A DNA stretch of 64,000 bases from Aphanomyces cochlioides (Eukaryota; Oomycota; Saprolegniomycetes; Saprolegniales; Verrucalvaceae). Every line of letters starts with the position of its first letter. Within the stretch, counting starts at the first letter, position 1. A program made the translations under genes and the position numbers. The stretch is from positions 2,604,001 through 2,668,000 of the forward strand of contig JAHQRK010000001.1 of assembly GCA_019828595.1 (NCBI GenBank), read 5' to 3'. This document shows positions 22,022 to 32,989 of this stretch, one piece after another. The notes under the pieces are model-generated. The model searched no databases, was not told the origin of the DNA, and saw only the letters and a program-made list of their open reading frames with translations.

Positions 22022-22985
22022 ATCGCTCCTGGACCTCGCAGTGCGTTATAGACTTTGTTTCTTATGCATCCTTTAGTCTAAGAAATGTCGTTTAATGAAT
22101 GAACACCGAGGAAAAAGATTTGATAGCTGTGTTTGGTCGTTCAAAAGAAATAGTTGGGGAATCAATGGTAGATTCGACAATGATCTCTCGATCGCGACGC
22201 ACTCGAGGCTAATTAAGGTATACAACACGGTATGAGATTCAGAAGGCAATCAGGTTCAGAAGAACGATCGAGCCGACTACCATGCGGAAGCTGGACAGGA
22301 AAATAAACTGAACAGGCTATTGTGCGTCTGCTTAAGTGAATATGTCTTGGCATCAGCATAATCGGTCAAGCAACGACACGTTGTCTGGCAATGGGAAGGT
22401 GGCATGTTACCACAGAGACTGACGTGGACTAAAAACGTCAAAGCGGAACAATTTCTAGGCCGAGCCGAGATAGAAAGAAGCCGATCGTGAGTGCGAAACC
22501 CACCTCCTGTGTGCTACCAGCCACGAATTATTGGAAGCATGAGGCTGCTGTTAATGTCGTGTCCGAGAGGCTTCGAATAACTTGGGACTGACTTGACAAA
22601 TCAGTCGATTTCATTCTTAACCACATTCTCGGTGCATGGATACCAATACACGTTTTCTCTCGAGTCGGTGATTACCATGCACTGGAGCTCTTAATTCCCT
22701 CTGCCCCTCGATCCCCAAAGCAGTGTATCCCTGGATCATCCTTCAACATTTCTTTAGAGGTCTCTCATCACATTCCTCACGATCTCTGTATACTGTGTAC
22801 AGAGATCGTGAGGAATGTGATGAGAAAGTGTAGTGTACTGTACACTACACTTTTATGACTTTAATCATGTGCATAGTTCAGAGAGGTGAAAACCCTTTCT
22901 TTGGTTGAGAGGCGGGAAAGCTGCGGCACAGAAAGACATTGACATTGAGACTCGGAAAGTACATAAAATGAATCGTTTGTATTGG
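22022..22985. other. Intergenic stretch with hairpins
   Basis: No gene is supported. It contains two adjacent hairpins at 22763-22853, listed separately. Confidence 0.5.
22763..22853. repeat. Two adjacent perfect hairpins
   Basis: Arms 22763-22790 and 22798-22825 (28 bp, 7-nt loop) are perfectly complementary. Arms 22825-22837 and 22841-22853 (13 bp, 3-nt loop) follow directly. They could be a miniature transposon scar or form a cruciform. As there is no U-run and no neighbouring stop codon, they are not an obvious terminator. Confidence 0.9.
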
Positions 22986-23282
22986 TCACAAAACTATATA
23001 TGGGAATTTGATTGGTTCAAAAATTGAAGAGTGTGTGGATTTTTGAGGCTCTTTGAGGATCACACCGAAGGCCCAAGACGAGTTTTGCACGGGAGAATCA
23101 TAATCAAGTTTCATGTCAAATAGATACTTGATCGGCCTTGTCGACATGGCACATCGATGATTCAATTTAGGAGGCATACAAACATGCATAGTGGCTTCCG
23201 CTACAACGTCTCTGTCCACCACAACGCGAGATGAGTTCGGACTCTTGACTAGACAGATTTCACTCAAAGCAGGCTCGATCAA
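22986..23282 (-). pseudogene. Decayed duplicate related to 30.7-31.05 kb
   Basis: The minus-strand segment containing KYLFDMKLDYDSPVQNSSWA matches, at protein and DNA level, the segment DNLFDTKLDYDFPRAKAGLA at 30.9-31.05 kb. The plus strand after both also carries a prolyl-oligopeptidase exon-1 relic. This is therefore one copy of a duplicated block. At the second site the segment lies beside a GH10-like relic, but I cannot place this piece within that family with confidence. Confidence 0.5.
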
Positions 23283-23508
23283 AACATTTCAGGTTGAGAG
23301 TGTCCTTACGACCTTAATGCAACGGGAGGTCGCGAGCAGAACAATTAGCAACATTAGAGGCAGGTCGCCTGCTTTGAAAATGTTCTTGACAGGTCGGAGG
23401 AGCGACTTCAAAATAACCTTCAAGTTCTAACGCTAAGTCGATGCAACCACTGCTCTCGTCGATACAGGAGACGGTACTTGTGTTTATACAGCTCGAGATA
23501 CCCTACTC

Positions 23509-23829
23509 AGTAGTTATATCACTACGTTATCCTTCACGATGGAGTCATCGAAGATCCCCATTGGTAAGAATTTCACAGAGCTGAAATGTCCCTCGTTGTG
23601 ACGTTGAAGATCTTTGCGCTATTAATAGAAAACACCATTTGATATTGCGCAAAACGATGTGACTCAACATACCGTCGACGAATCGTTGAAGCATTTTCCT
23701 GGGGAAACCGAAATTCTTGAATACGAAACACTCTCCCTGCGATCACAATGGCACAATGTAGTCAAAGAGCGACGCGATGCCTCAGCTGATAGTAAACGAG
23801 CTAGTCCGGAGACCGAACGAACACACTAA
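23509..23829 (+). pseudogene. Prolyl oligopeptidase exon-1 relic plus unrecognised exon
   Basis: Bases 23518-23566 translate as YHYVILHDGVIEDPH and then a GTAAG donor at the phase used by the intact gene. This corresponds to 'DHQDILHGKVVADPYR'. After an intron-like gap, an open frame (KTPFDIAQNDVTQHTVDES...) runs to a stop at 23829. It does not resemble the peptidase, but it reappears at 31.2 kb. The propeller and catalytic domain are missing. Confidence 0.55.
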
Positions 23830-24903
23830 TTAATCTTGGGACTACTCCATACTAACATAATCTTGTCGACGCGATTCACGAGCACGTGATTGCATTATGC
23901 AACACAAGATGGTTTGCTTGCGCTGGCATCAACAATCGCGTTGTCCAAACTTCAGTCGCAACAACCGGCAACCCGAAGCCTATGAGCTTGTGCCAGGTCG
24001 TGCACAATACATCTTGATGTACCACCTTAACTGAATGCTGGGACTGAAGACCCAGAGCACGGCGCCTTCACGAATTTGACCGTTCAGGATTGTTACATCA
24101 TCCAAACGATCACAAAGCACTGTCAAGAGTCCAGGCTGTGAAAGGGATATGCTCGCTAGTGTGCAAGTTGATGAACTTGTATGAAATGTGTCAATGCTGG
24201 AGAGTTATGTAATTTAGTCTTCCCGCAGCGGTTCATTGTGAAAGCTTCACAGATTTAACTGCAAACATGCAATGGTTTGCTCGCCAAGCTTTATTGCCCC
24301 TTCAATGAGCAATGGGTGATAAATGTATCTGATGTATTGCAAAAGACGGATCATACGGTCGTTTACTCTTGGACGTGAATGCCAAGCAACATCTAAACCT
24401 CAGCAATTGCGTCGTCTCTCCAAGTCAAAGCCATAGATCAACCACGTATGCTTTCAAATTTTTGTCATAATTGGTGCATCGACGTCACAATCCCAACGAG
24501 CTCGTCAAAGTTGACCGCCTATCGAAGTCATAGCCAGCCCTCCTCCGTACGTCTGCGGTGATGCTGAAAAGCATGAGAAGTGAAAGTACAATAATCGACA
24601 ATTTGACGCCAATATTTTGCCTGCCAGTGTCATCCACAGATTTCTCTATGAATCTAACGGAAGGCCTGACCATAACTGATTGGAAACACTGAAGTCAAAT
24701 CGCCAACCCACATATACAACGCAGACATGGAAGTTGTATGTGTAGTACGTTGGTCTCGAAAGTTGACATCCAATGTGTCTTCCGGGACCGTTCAATGACA
24801 AAAGTCCAACTTTGAACGATATGTGCTCAGATGTTCATATGGGTACAATGTACTTTCATCGCACCTGGACCCAATCACGTCCGATCTGTCAGTGTCTTTG
24901 CGG

Positions 24904-24945
24904 CCACAATGCCACGGGAGGCCGCCACAATGCTACAGGAGGCCG
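24904..24945. repeat. 21-bp tandem repeat, two units
   Basis: CCACAATGCCACGGGAGGCCG is followed by the same unit with two changes. The adjacent region (to 25010) resembles 23325-23400. Confidence 0.85.
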
Positions 24946-25117
24946 CGAGCGGAACAAATTGGGAGCAACAGGTCGCCGCCTGTGACAAAAGTTCTTGACA
25001 GGTCGCTGATGCCGCATCACTTGTCTGTATGAAACGAAGACACATTTTAAATAAGGTTCCACATGGTTGCACCCACTGCAGATAAGGCGTGTTACTGTAC
25101 AGGCATTCCCCAGTTCA

Positions 25118-27143
25118 TCGATCGAATCACCAAGATATCCTTCATGGTCATGCCATGGAAGATCCCTGTCGGTAGAAAAATCACCATCTCAACATGGCCT
25201 TCATTGTGACTCCATAGCTGGCATTTGTGGCAGCTCAAAGCGAAGCGACCCTAGAAATCTTTGGCGATGTGTCGTATCGCATGGAAGTGCTCGCGAGAAA
25301 CACTTAGATGTTCAAATTTGAAAAACATTCTCCTCCATGCCAACACAATGACCGATACTATTGCTTTAAGAACGATGAACTCCAACATCAAAGCCTCCTA
25401 CACTGTATATGCTCAAAACGATTGGACGAGTGAGCCGGTCGTCATTCTCGATCCAAACAGTCTTGCTGAAGATGGCACTTTTGCTTTAGTCTCCCATAGC
25501 TTTTCCAAGGGGAAGAGCGGCACTTTGTTCTTTGCGTACGGCGTCTCCAATGCCGGCTCAGATTGGTTGACAATCAAAGTTCTAGCTCTACATGCCGATG
25601 GAACAGTGGAGCACCTCAAAGATTGTCTCGAATTGGTCAACTTTAGCAACATATCGTGGATGCATGACGACAAGGTAGACTACCGTGAATTAATCACTGT
25701 TTCACCTTGCTTATTAGGGATTCTTCTACAGCCGATACCCTGCGCCTAAGACACGCTAAGTCAGCGGGGACTGAAAACCCTGGTTACCTTCTGTCCACCG
25801 ATGTATCACAAGATGGCTCTTACTTGGTCGTGTGCATTAAGTTTGGCTTTGGCCACATGGTCTTACCATCAGGGATGACCCACGTCCAGACGTTCCTTGC
25901 AACAACCAGCAACACCAACCGCTTGATCATGCACAAGGTTGTGGACAACATCAGCTGTCAGTATCGATATCTTCTGAACAACGCCCCCGAATTCTACTTC
26001 CTCTCCAATTTGGACGCTCCAAGAAAGCGAAATATCAAGTGCAAATATTCTTGCCGAGTCCACGACATGGATTGAAGTCATTCCAGAAGCTGACGACGTG
26101 GTGTCGTCGGCCCATACTATTCGAAATGATTTAATCGCTGGCGTGTACCTCAAAGATGCTAGTGACACCGTCCGACTCCACAAGCAAAGCGGTGAATTCG
26201 TGCAAAATGTGGATTTGCCTAGCATTGGCACGGTTAAAATCTCATGCAAGCGTGACTCGCCTGAACTATTCTTCAAGCTCGTGTCATTTTTACACCCTGG
26301 ATCAATTTACCATGTAGATTTGACTGATCTAGCCTTAAGCACACCAACTTTGTTTCACCATGCGACGGTAGCTGGTTTTCGCCAGACGACTACGAAACCA
26401 AGCAAGTATGGTACCAATGTTTCTGGTGTCCAAGAAGAACCTCCAATGCACGGGGACATCCCAACATACCTGAGCGGCTACGGGGGTTCAATCGATCCCT
26501 CACGCCATACTTTTCGCCTGGTCGCATCGTCTTTATTCAACATTTCAATGGACTGCTCGCTCTGCCATCTCTGCGTGGTGGTGGAGAGTATGGCAAGACG
26601 TGGCACGATGCCGGGACTCGCGAACAGAAACAAAATGTGTTTGACGACTTCCAGTGCGCCGCAGAGTACTTGATCAGCGAGGGCTACACAATTCCATCCA
26701 AAATTGCCACTCATGGTGGATCAAACGGCGGTTTGCTCGTAGCAGCTTGCGCGAACCAGCGACCAGATCTCTTCAAATGTGCAGTTGCAGTCGTTGGTGT
26801 CATGGACATGCTTCGGTTCCATAAGTTTACAATTGGTCATGGATGATGCAAAGACTATGACGACCCAGATATCCCAGAGGACTTCGAGTACATCTACAAG
26901 TACTCTCCACTCCGCATAGTCCCTTCGTTTGAAGCGCAGAGTCCTGGTTTGGACAACAATCATGGTGGATATCCCGCTATGCTGCTAAAGATGGCCAACC
27001 ACGATGACCGCGTCGTGCCACTGCATTCGTACAAATTTATAGCTGGCCAAGGTGAGGGCAAGCCAACTACCAAGATGCTAAAGGAAACGTCTCACGTGTA
27101 TGCTTTCATGGCCTGGGCTCTAGGAGCTAAGTTCGTCCAGTAA
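25118..27143 (+). pseudogene. Prolyl oligopeptidase pseudogene, nearly full length
   Basis: This is a decayed paralogue of the gene at 19723-22021. The exon-1 remnant NHQDILHGHAMEDPCR has a donor site, and exon 2 resumes at about 25216 (AFVAAQSEATLEIFGDVSYR), with an in-frame TAG after LARNT. The propeller is split by frameshifts near 25400, 25690-25760 and 26060. The catalytic half keeps HGGSNGGLLVAACANQRPDL and HDDRVVPLHS. However, it has a TGA in place of a Trp codon at about 26846 (TIGHG stop) and a frameshift around 26380-26640. A deletion of about 25 codons removes the segment with the catalytic His (AGQGEG replaces ...KAGHGAG). It cannot be active. Confidence 0.93.
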
Positions 27144-28273
27144 ACGCATTTCATAACTGTGTCTTGACAAGAATTGCACTTGTCTATGATGTGCCATGCT
27201 CTTTGAGTCTTGATATTTTTTGCTCGTCTTGACGAAGGAATCAAATGTTCCAAGCAAATCCAAATTTTATACATCCCCCAGTTGGATTTCTTGACGTCCT
27301 TTGTGCCTCCACACTTGATCTGGATCACATGGCATCTCTCTGAAGCATTTGCCAGCGACCTTCAAGAATTGGCTCAAGGGACTCTCTTGAGCAATCGTAA
27401 GGCGAGTCCAACATGCCACTCTTTCTGGCGAAGAAGTACCCGTCTTGCGTTTAGCAACAGAGAGACGCCTGAAACCACGCATTGCACTGCACGGTATTCA
27501 ATAAATTTCTCGATCTTTCCCGATATTTGTTCTATCGATCCACTGGTCGTGAACGTGGTCGGTGGCGTTGGGTCCAACAGTGTCCGTGCAACAGTGACCT
27601 GGGCCACACCAGAGGTCGCGCTGCGTCGTCGAACGAACAACCAATGCACACATCATGCCACCCCACAGTTATTCATCGTACTGACTTGCAATTCCAGTTC
27701 ATTTTCGTGCTAGCTAGCTTTCCTGTCACGTATGCAGTCGTCACAACATTGATGAGTTCACAGCATGATGGGTACTCTTGTCCCTCTGCAGACCATGAAG
27801 AGAAGCGGCTGATTCCGGGACTAAGGGTTAGGCCTGTCAGATTGAAGGTCGTGTCTCGTGGACAAGACAACGATGCGACGCAGCAGGTTCATCGCGCACG
27901 TCTCCGACGAAGCCCAGGTCCCTGTTGGAGTGAACAAACTGGCGCAACAATTTCTTCCTACTGTAGACCTGACAGGCGGGAACTAGCCAGGTCCAAAAAC
28001 TTTTGACAAGCAATTTCTTACATGGTTAATAGGTGTGCGAGATGAATCTAATGCGGTTTAGTCTTCTCTCTGACGTATGACAAGTGCATAGATGAACTTT
28101 ATTTCTCGCCCCCTGGTCGCCACCCATAAACCGTGAAACCAGAACTTTTACAAAGGCCGCCGATTCATATGTTCAAGCAAAATATCATGAATATCATAAA
28201 GGTCGCCACATCCTGTGGCTCACAAGAGGCGACAACCGTCGTCTCCCCTGACGCATTTTGAAATTAGCACCGC
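27144..28273. other. Stretch without recognisable gene
   Basis: Open frames exist on both strands (for example minus 27374-27649), but none shows a family signature. Near 27930-28010 a CCTGACAGG-type segment resembles the block next to the 21-bp repeat at 24.9 kb, pointing to further duplicated debris. Confidence 0.4.
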
Positions 28274-28903
28274 ATGACTTCCATTGTGAAGATGACATCA
28301 CAGAACCTCCCGTGGGCTCTGGAACGACTTTATGCCCAGCTTGCAGTCAAAGATGACGGCCTCCGTTTGAACACAACCAAAGTTGGCAGCCCCGTCGCGG
28401 CGATCGACACACCCATTTCAGATGCGTTGTATCTTGGATATGGCGTGACAAAGCAAGGCAAAATGTGGCAAACCTGGAAACTCCTGGCCGTTCGCTCGAA
28501 TGGAGAGATAGAAGAGGTTGACGGAGTTATTGAGCTCGAAACAAACAAGGCGGACATCCTACCAGGCATTCAAGGACTCTTGAACCATGATGAGTCCACC
28601 AAGCCTCGAGAAAAGGACGCCAAGTCAAAGACGCAGTCCACGTATCATTACAAGTTGAACAAAAGACTAGGCGATGTGTCTGCCCTGTCAGAAAACCAGG
28701 AGTATGTCATTGATACATCAGTGAGCCAAGACGGACAGTTCATCGTCATCCGTCAAGATTCCAGATTCACAAATGCACAGTTCAGACTGAGAGGGGAAGA
28801 AAATGCCTCGGGAATACTGCACCCTCTCACTACATCCGATGAAGAGACAAGGTCCTGCCAGCGTGTTTGGCATAGCAAGATTGACCCGTTTTGTTTAATA
28901 TAA
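28274..28903 (+). pseudogene. Prolyl oligopeptidase propeller fragment
   Basis: An open 209-codon frame aligns to the propeller of the intact peptidase. LYLGYGVTKQGKMWQTWKLL pairs with LYFVYGVSKGGSDWQTLHFI. YHYKLNKRLGDVSALSENQ and SVSQDGQFIVI pair with FHKIGTDQSEDLFVFS and SVSDDGDYLLI. The catalytic domain and the sequence before residue 85 are absent, so despite the open frame it is most likely a relic. Divergence is larger than in the 25.1-27.1 kb copy, suggesting an older duplication. Confidence 0.72.
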
Positions 28904-29639
28904 TCATTTCATAACTTGTGAATTCGCTCGGGCGAGTCATAAAGCTGATGGGGAGAATAAATTTCGACTGAGACTGCAGCGGGGCTTCAAACGTAGCGGC
29001 AATGTATTGCGTGAAGCTTGAACTCACCGTTGGAGGTTGACGACACTGGACTAAAGTGTGAATTGTATTGAGCATGGGCCCAGTGCTTGCCTTGCATGAC
29101 CAGCACTGAGTTTGGTCACAAAGTCTCCAAGAAAAACCTTGAAATGACTGATGAGCTATGAATAGCGATCCACATTGCCCGAAGCACGTTCTACCTCTGC
29201 GATATCATCTGCGCCATGGAGGCGGATAAGCCATCGTTCCCAGCTCGCTGAACCAACAAAAGGGGGAACAGTATTGCATCCATGTGGAGACAGACTATTC
29301 GACAGCAGCTCAGAATTAGTTTTCTGCAGTTGGATCATTCAGACCCTTGCTTGGCTCAGTCGACCGGTGCGCTGATTGTGGTACAGAGTTTTTCTTACCC
29401 GAGTTCAGTGTCATCTCTATCTACTAGCGCCAGCTTTAGATTCTAAATATGCTTCACAAAAGCGATCTCGTTTCATAGGCCCATATATAATCTCCCTCTA
29501 GTCATCTGCGTACTAATTTTCCTCGTGATGCTGTTTGACCTCTCAATGCTACGAGTTGGAAACCCTCAGTGAACACGTGGAGCTGCTGTAATTCCATAGT
29601 ATTGACATGGAAATACGAGTACATATTGATATTAGTCGG
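28904..29639. other. Stretch without recognisable gene
   Basis: No supported coding region or RNA gene was seen on either strand. Confidence 0.5.
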
Positions 29640-29850
29640 CGTTCATGGGGGCTTGCCCGAAGAACGTCCACTGTCGCTGGAGAATCTAGATGTCGGATTG
29701 GAAGACGTTCGAATGGAAACAAGGTTCGATCTGACGATTGAAGAAATCGGATACCTTTGCCGATGGTACAACGACGACTTCGGAATCCTCCCCGACAACA
29801 GCTACCCACTTATTCTGTGGAAACTCAAGACTTTCCTCAGAGGAAGATAA
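29640..29850 (+). pseudogene. 3' end of an unrecognised duplicated gene (copy 1)
   Basis: The last codons, LTIEEIGYLCRWYNDDFGIL then P, match the end of the gene at 31.8-32.8 kb (LTIRQIGYLCRWYNDDFGIL). The family is not recognised. The preceding codons (SLENLDVGLEDVRMETRFD) differ between copies, and no 5' portion was found. Confidence 0.5.
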
Positions 29851-30479
29851 GCTGGATATGACTATGACTAACTATTCGTCATGGCAAACATTAATGACCT
29901 TTTCATCCTTTCTCGATTTTCTTCTCAGCCTTATTCACAATGTCAGCGCGATAGAAACAATGATTTTGGGCCTGTGTTGATCTGAAAAGAAACGAGGATC
30001 TTCGCCAGTTTAGCGCTCCCATTGTCTTTGATGAGAAGTACAACGCACACATCAATTTTTCCACGTTCGAGGTCCGTAAGCTGACTACCACGGCCCATTG
30101 AACTTGTTGCAAGTGCTTACGATCGAGAATATTGATAAGTGAAGTGCGAGAAATATGCGTGGTGGCGGTAAAGCATTTCAAAATTCAAATTTTTGGTTTG
30201 TTTAGAACATGTCCTATCGTTTCGCACAGGTGCAAAAACCGAATTTGGTCTGAATTGTGGCCAATTTCAAATGAAATCTTCCAAAATGATGACTGTTTAG
30301 TACAGAGCAAATCTACCCGTGGAAGTGAATAACTCCAAGAAATGATACATGTGAGGAAGCAATACAATGTGTCCTAACGTTTCGCACAGCACTGTAAAAC
30401 CGGTTAGATCAGGAAATTTTAACTTTAGTTTCAGATATCGGTGTCTGGAACCTTCATTGGGATTCTACAATCATCGACC
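29851..30479. other. Stretch without recognisable gene
   Basis: It is AT-rich, with no supported gene. Two copies of a CCTA-C/A-CGTTTCGCACAG phrase occur near 30210 and 30370. Confidence 0.45.
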
Positions 30480-31045
30480 TTAAACATACCCCCCTTCATC
30501 TGCATCGTTGTTGTAGTTGGATGGTCGGTCGTGAGCGGTACCAGAGTGGAGCCGAGGTGGGGGAGCGGGATTTCTGTAGGTTGTTGTCGAACAGCAACGC
30601 ATTCTCACCTTGACGCCAAGTGTCCTTGTCATACACCCCCACAACACAAACGTCTTGCATCTCAGATTCGCCTCGTATTTCTTCACCACGGTGACAACCA
30701 CGCTGGCTAGCAAATGCTGCATGAAGAACATCTTGACGCCAGCAGAAACGTACTTTGGGAGCCAACGCGAAGATCTTGCAGGACCCGTGATGTTGTAAAA
30801 GGCATGTACTTTAAGCCGTTGTGACATGGCTTCGTTACGGCACTCACGCAAGGCATTCTGATGGAGGGGAAAATAGGACATTGTGATTCACATGTCAGAT
30901 GACATGCTGTGTGGATTTTCGTGGCTGGTTGAAGACCGATCACGTCGATAGCCAAACCGGCTTTTGCACGGGGAAAATCATAATCAAGTTTCGTGTCGAA
31001 AAGATTGTCGGACAGCCTTGTCGGCTGGTACATGGACGATTCCAA
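30480..31045 (-). pseudogene. GH10 endo-xylanase-like relic A
   Basis: Minus-strand fragments match relic B in order. FYNITGPARSSRWLPKYVSAG then VKMFFM corresponds to YNVIAPDYIPKIFSLPRKYA then VKLFYY. KKYEANLRCKTFVLWG corresponds to SNANPRCEAFVGWG. One base out of frame follows VYDKDTWRQGENALLFDNN, the 'WGV-DK-SW...LLF' end motif of glycosyl hydrolase family 10. A frameshift lies exactly between WG and VYDKD, and the central part including the catalytic region is deleted. The 31.05-30.93 kb segment recurs at 23.0-23.3 kb. Confidence 0.7.
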
Positions 31046-31363
31046 CTTGGAGGCTTTCTACACATGCAAGGATGGAGCCACTGCGTTCGACGAGGCTGGA
31101 CAGGGGACTTGTTGCAGGTTTTCCAGCTCGAGATCCCCAACTCAACACATGTCTTACCAAGATACAATGCCATCGAAGATCCGTTGGTAATTTTGCAACG
31201 TTGATGTGTCCCAGGTTTCGAAAGGAAACGCCATGTGATACAGAGCAAAGCGATGTGACTCAACATAACTTCGAAATGGAAGTTGCAGCAAGCTGCCAGT
31301 CCACTTTGGAGGTGTCGAGAAAAAAGCAGCGTGTGCCCATCAACTCCAGCAGTCTATGGTAAC
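31046..31363 (+). pseudogene. Second exon-1-like relic with shared unrecognised exon
   Basis: Around 31150-31180 the phrase NAIEDPL recalls exon 1 of the peptidase relics. It is followed after an intron-like gap by KETPCDTEQSDVTQHNFEME, the counterpart of KTPFDIAQNDVTQHTVDE at 23.6 kb. The block duplicated between 23.0-23.8 kb and 30.9-31.4 kb therefore includes both strands' remnants. Confidence 0.45.
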
Positions 31364-31771
31364 AACGATAGTTGAATACCAGAACAACAGCACTGGAAAA
31401 TCAACTTGGCACGTAGTCAGGGAGATGCTTTAAGTGAATGGTGTAAACATTGAATGCATGTGCAATGAAATTTGTACGACACATCTTGCCAGACGAACAT
31501 CCATTTGCGCTGGAGAAACCATGAAATCAAGTCGTTTGTGATGCATGACATCAACAGATTATCACGTCAGAAAGCACTTGTGCAAAATTGTTTTACACGT
31601 TAAAAGTTTCTTTTCAATATTCGTGAGCAGAGCGTTTGGTATAATTTTCAAGAATTTCATTGAAATGATTTAGAATCATTTTGTTGAAGTTCTTGACTCA
31701 ATATCATCGACACACACGCACGGCATTCTCATGGAGAGAGAAATGGGACAAGGTGCATCACCTGTCAAACA

Positions 31772-32420
31772 AAACTCGACCCGATAACTACCATTTCTCG
31801 ATTTCCAAAATGGCTGGCTTACCCCCATCCCCTGCTTTTTACAATCCAGCGCACGCTCACGACCCAGACCTCAACACCCCTGCTGTGCAACCCGGTGCGA
31901 TGGACATGGCGTCAATTGGACTTGAAGCGCGGAGAGCCTTCAAAGCATTAAGCATCTCTCAGCTTTCGCGCCAATCGATTACCGACGACGAACTCGGCAT
32001 GGCAATCTGTAGAGAGGCAGATGCCATTGCGCCGAGGCATATGCAATTGGCATCAGCCTCTCTGCAGATTGCCATGCCGAGTTCGTCGTCGGTAATCGAT
32101 TGGCACGAAAGGCCCTGCAGGATGGTCAAAACGCCATTCAGAATGGGCAAAACGCTTTGCGGACTGAAGTTCGCATTCTGCTTGTGAACGCGAAAATATT
32201 TTCAACATAATCGATTGGCGCGAAAGCTGAGAGATGCTTAATGCTTTGAAGGCTCTCCACGCTTCAAGTCCAATTGACGCCATGTCCATCGCACCGGGTT
32301 GCACAGCAGGGGTGTTGAGGTCTGGGTCGTGAGCGAGCGCTGGATTGTCAAAAGCAGGGGATGGGGGTAAGCCAGAATTTTGGAAATCGAGAAATGGTAG
32401 TTATCGGGTCGAGGTTTGTT
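31772..32420. repeat. Nested inverted duplication inside a gene remnant
   Basis: Outer arms 31772-31980 and 32212-32420 (about 209 bp) are near-perfect reverse complements. Just inside them, a second pair, about 31974-32028 and 32050-32104, forms another hairpin. Between the second pair and the right outer arm lies unique coding-like sequence. The structure needs at least two inversion-duplication events, or fold-back repair, within one gene. Confidence 0.9.
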
Positions 32421-32779
32421 TCCTACAGCAGTACTCACCTGAGACACTAGCTGACCACCTTTTAGGCAATGGCGACGTCAGCTTTAGCGTTTCGGCCACC
32501 TGCAAAGTTCAACGCATGCTTCATGACTCGTCTACCTCTTGGAGCTATGGGGGCATTCAAGATATTCCTGACGACATTGCCCCTGCTTTTGCTAACGGGC
32601 CTCCTGCTCCCAGGCCCGATGTGTTTCCCCCGCTGATTTTGCATTTTCTTCAGAATAATACAAGTAATTTGACGATTCGACAAATCGGATACCTTTGCCG
32701 ATGGTATAATGATGACTTCGGAATCCTCCCCAACGACGCCATGGAGATATTTTGGCGAAATTCAAGGATTTCCTCATAG
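31810..32779 (+). pseudogene. Unrecognised gene remnant rearranged by inverted duplications (copy 2)
   Basis: Coding-like segments read in order are MAGLPPSPAFYNPAHAHDPD onward, then LARKALQDGQNAIQNGQNAL with RTEVRILLVNAKIFST (about 32104-32210), then GIQDIPDDIAPAFANGPPAP, and LTIRQIGYLCRWYNDDFGIL near the 3' end. The reversed arms separate the segments, so no single product is possible. The end is shared with 29640-29850. No domain is recognised. It appears to be a small lineage-specific protein family. Confidence 0.5.
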
Positions 32780-32989
32780 GAAAATAAGTTGCATGTATTT
32801 GTCCATTGAAGATCGCCAGACATTAATCATCAATGACACTTTCATTTTTCTTTGTTGACTTAGTTTTATCAGCAACGTCAGCGCTTTAGGATTGTGTCTA
32901 GGGGTATAGAAGCAACTTTAGCAAAAGCAAGAGGAGGCCATAGGAGGCCATATGGAGCAGGCGATGTAGCCAAGGTAGGGGAGCGGGAT

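Noticed and set aside
22763..22853. Hairpins as transcription terminators
   Set aside because: There is no U-run and the genome is eukaryotic, so intrinsic terminators are not expected.
27374..27870. Minus-strand frames as a hypothetical gene
   Set aside because: The two frames do not join through plausible splice sites and show no conserved motif or signal peptide.
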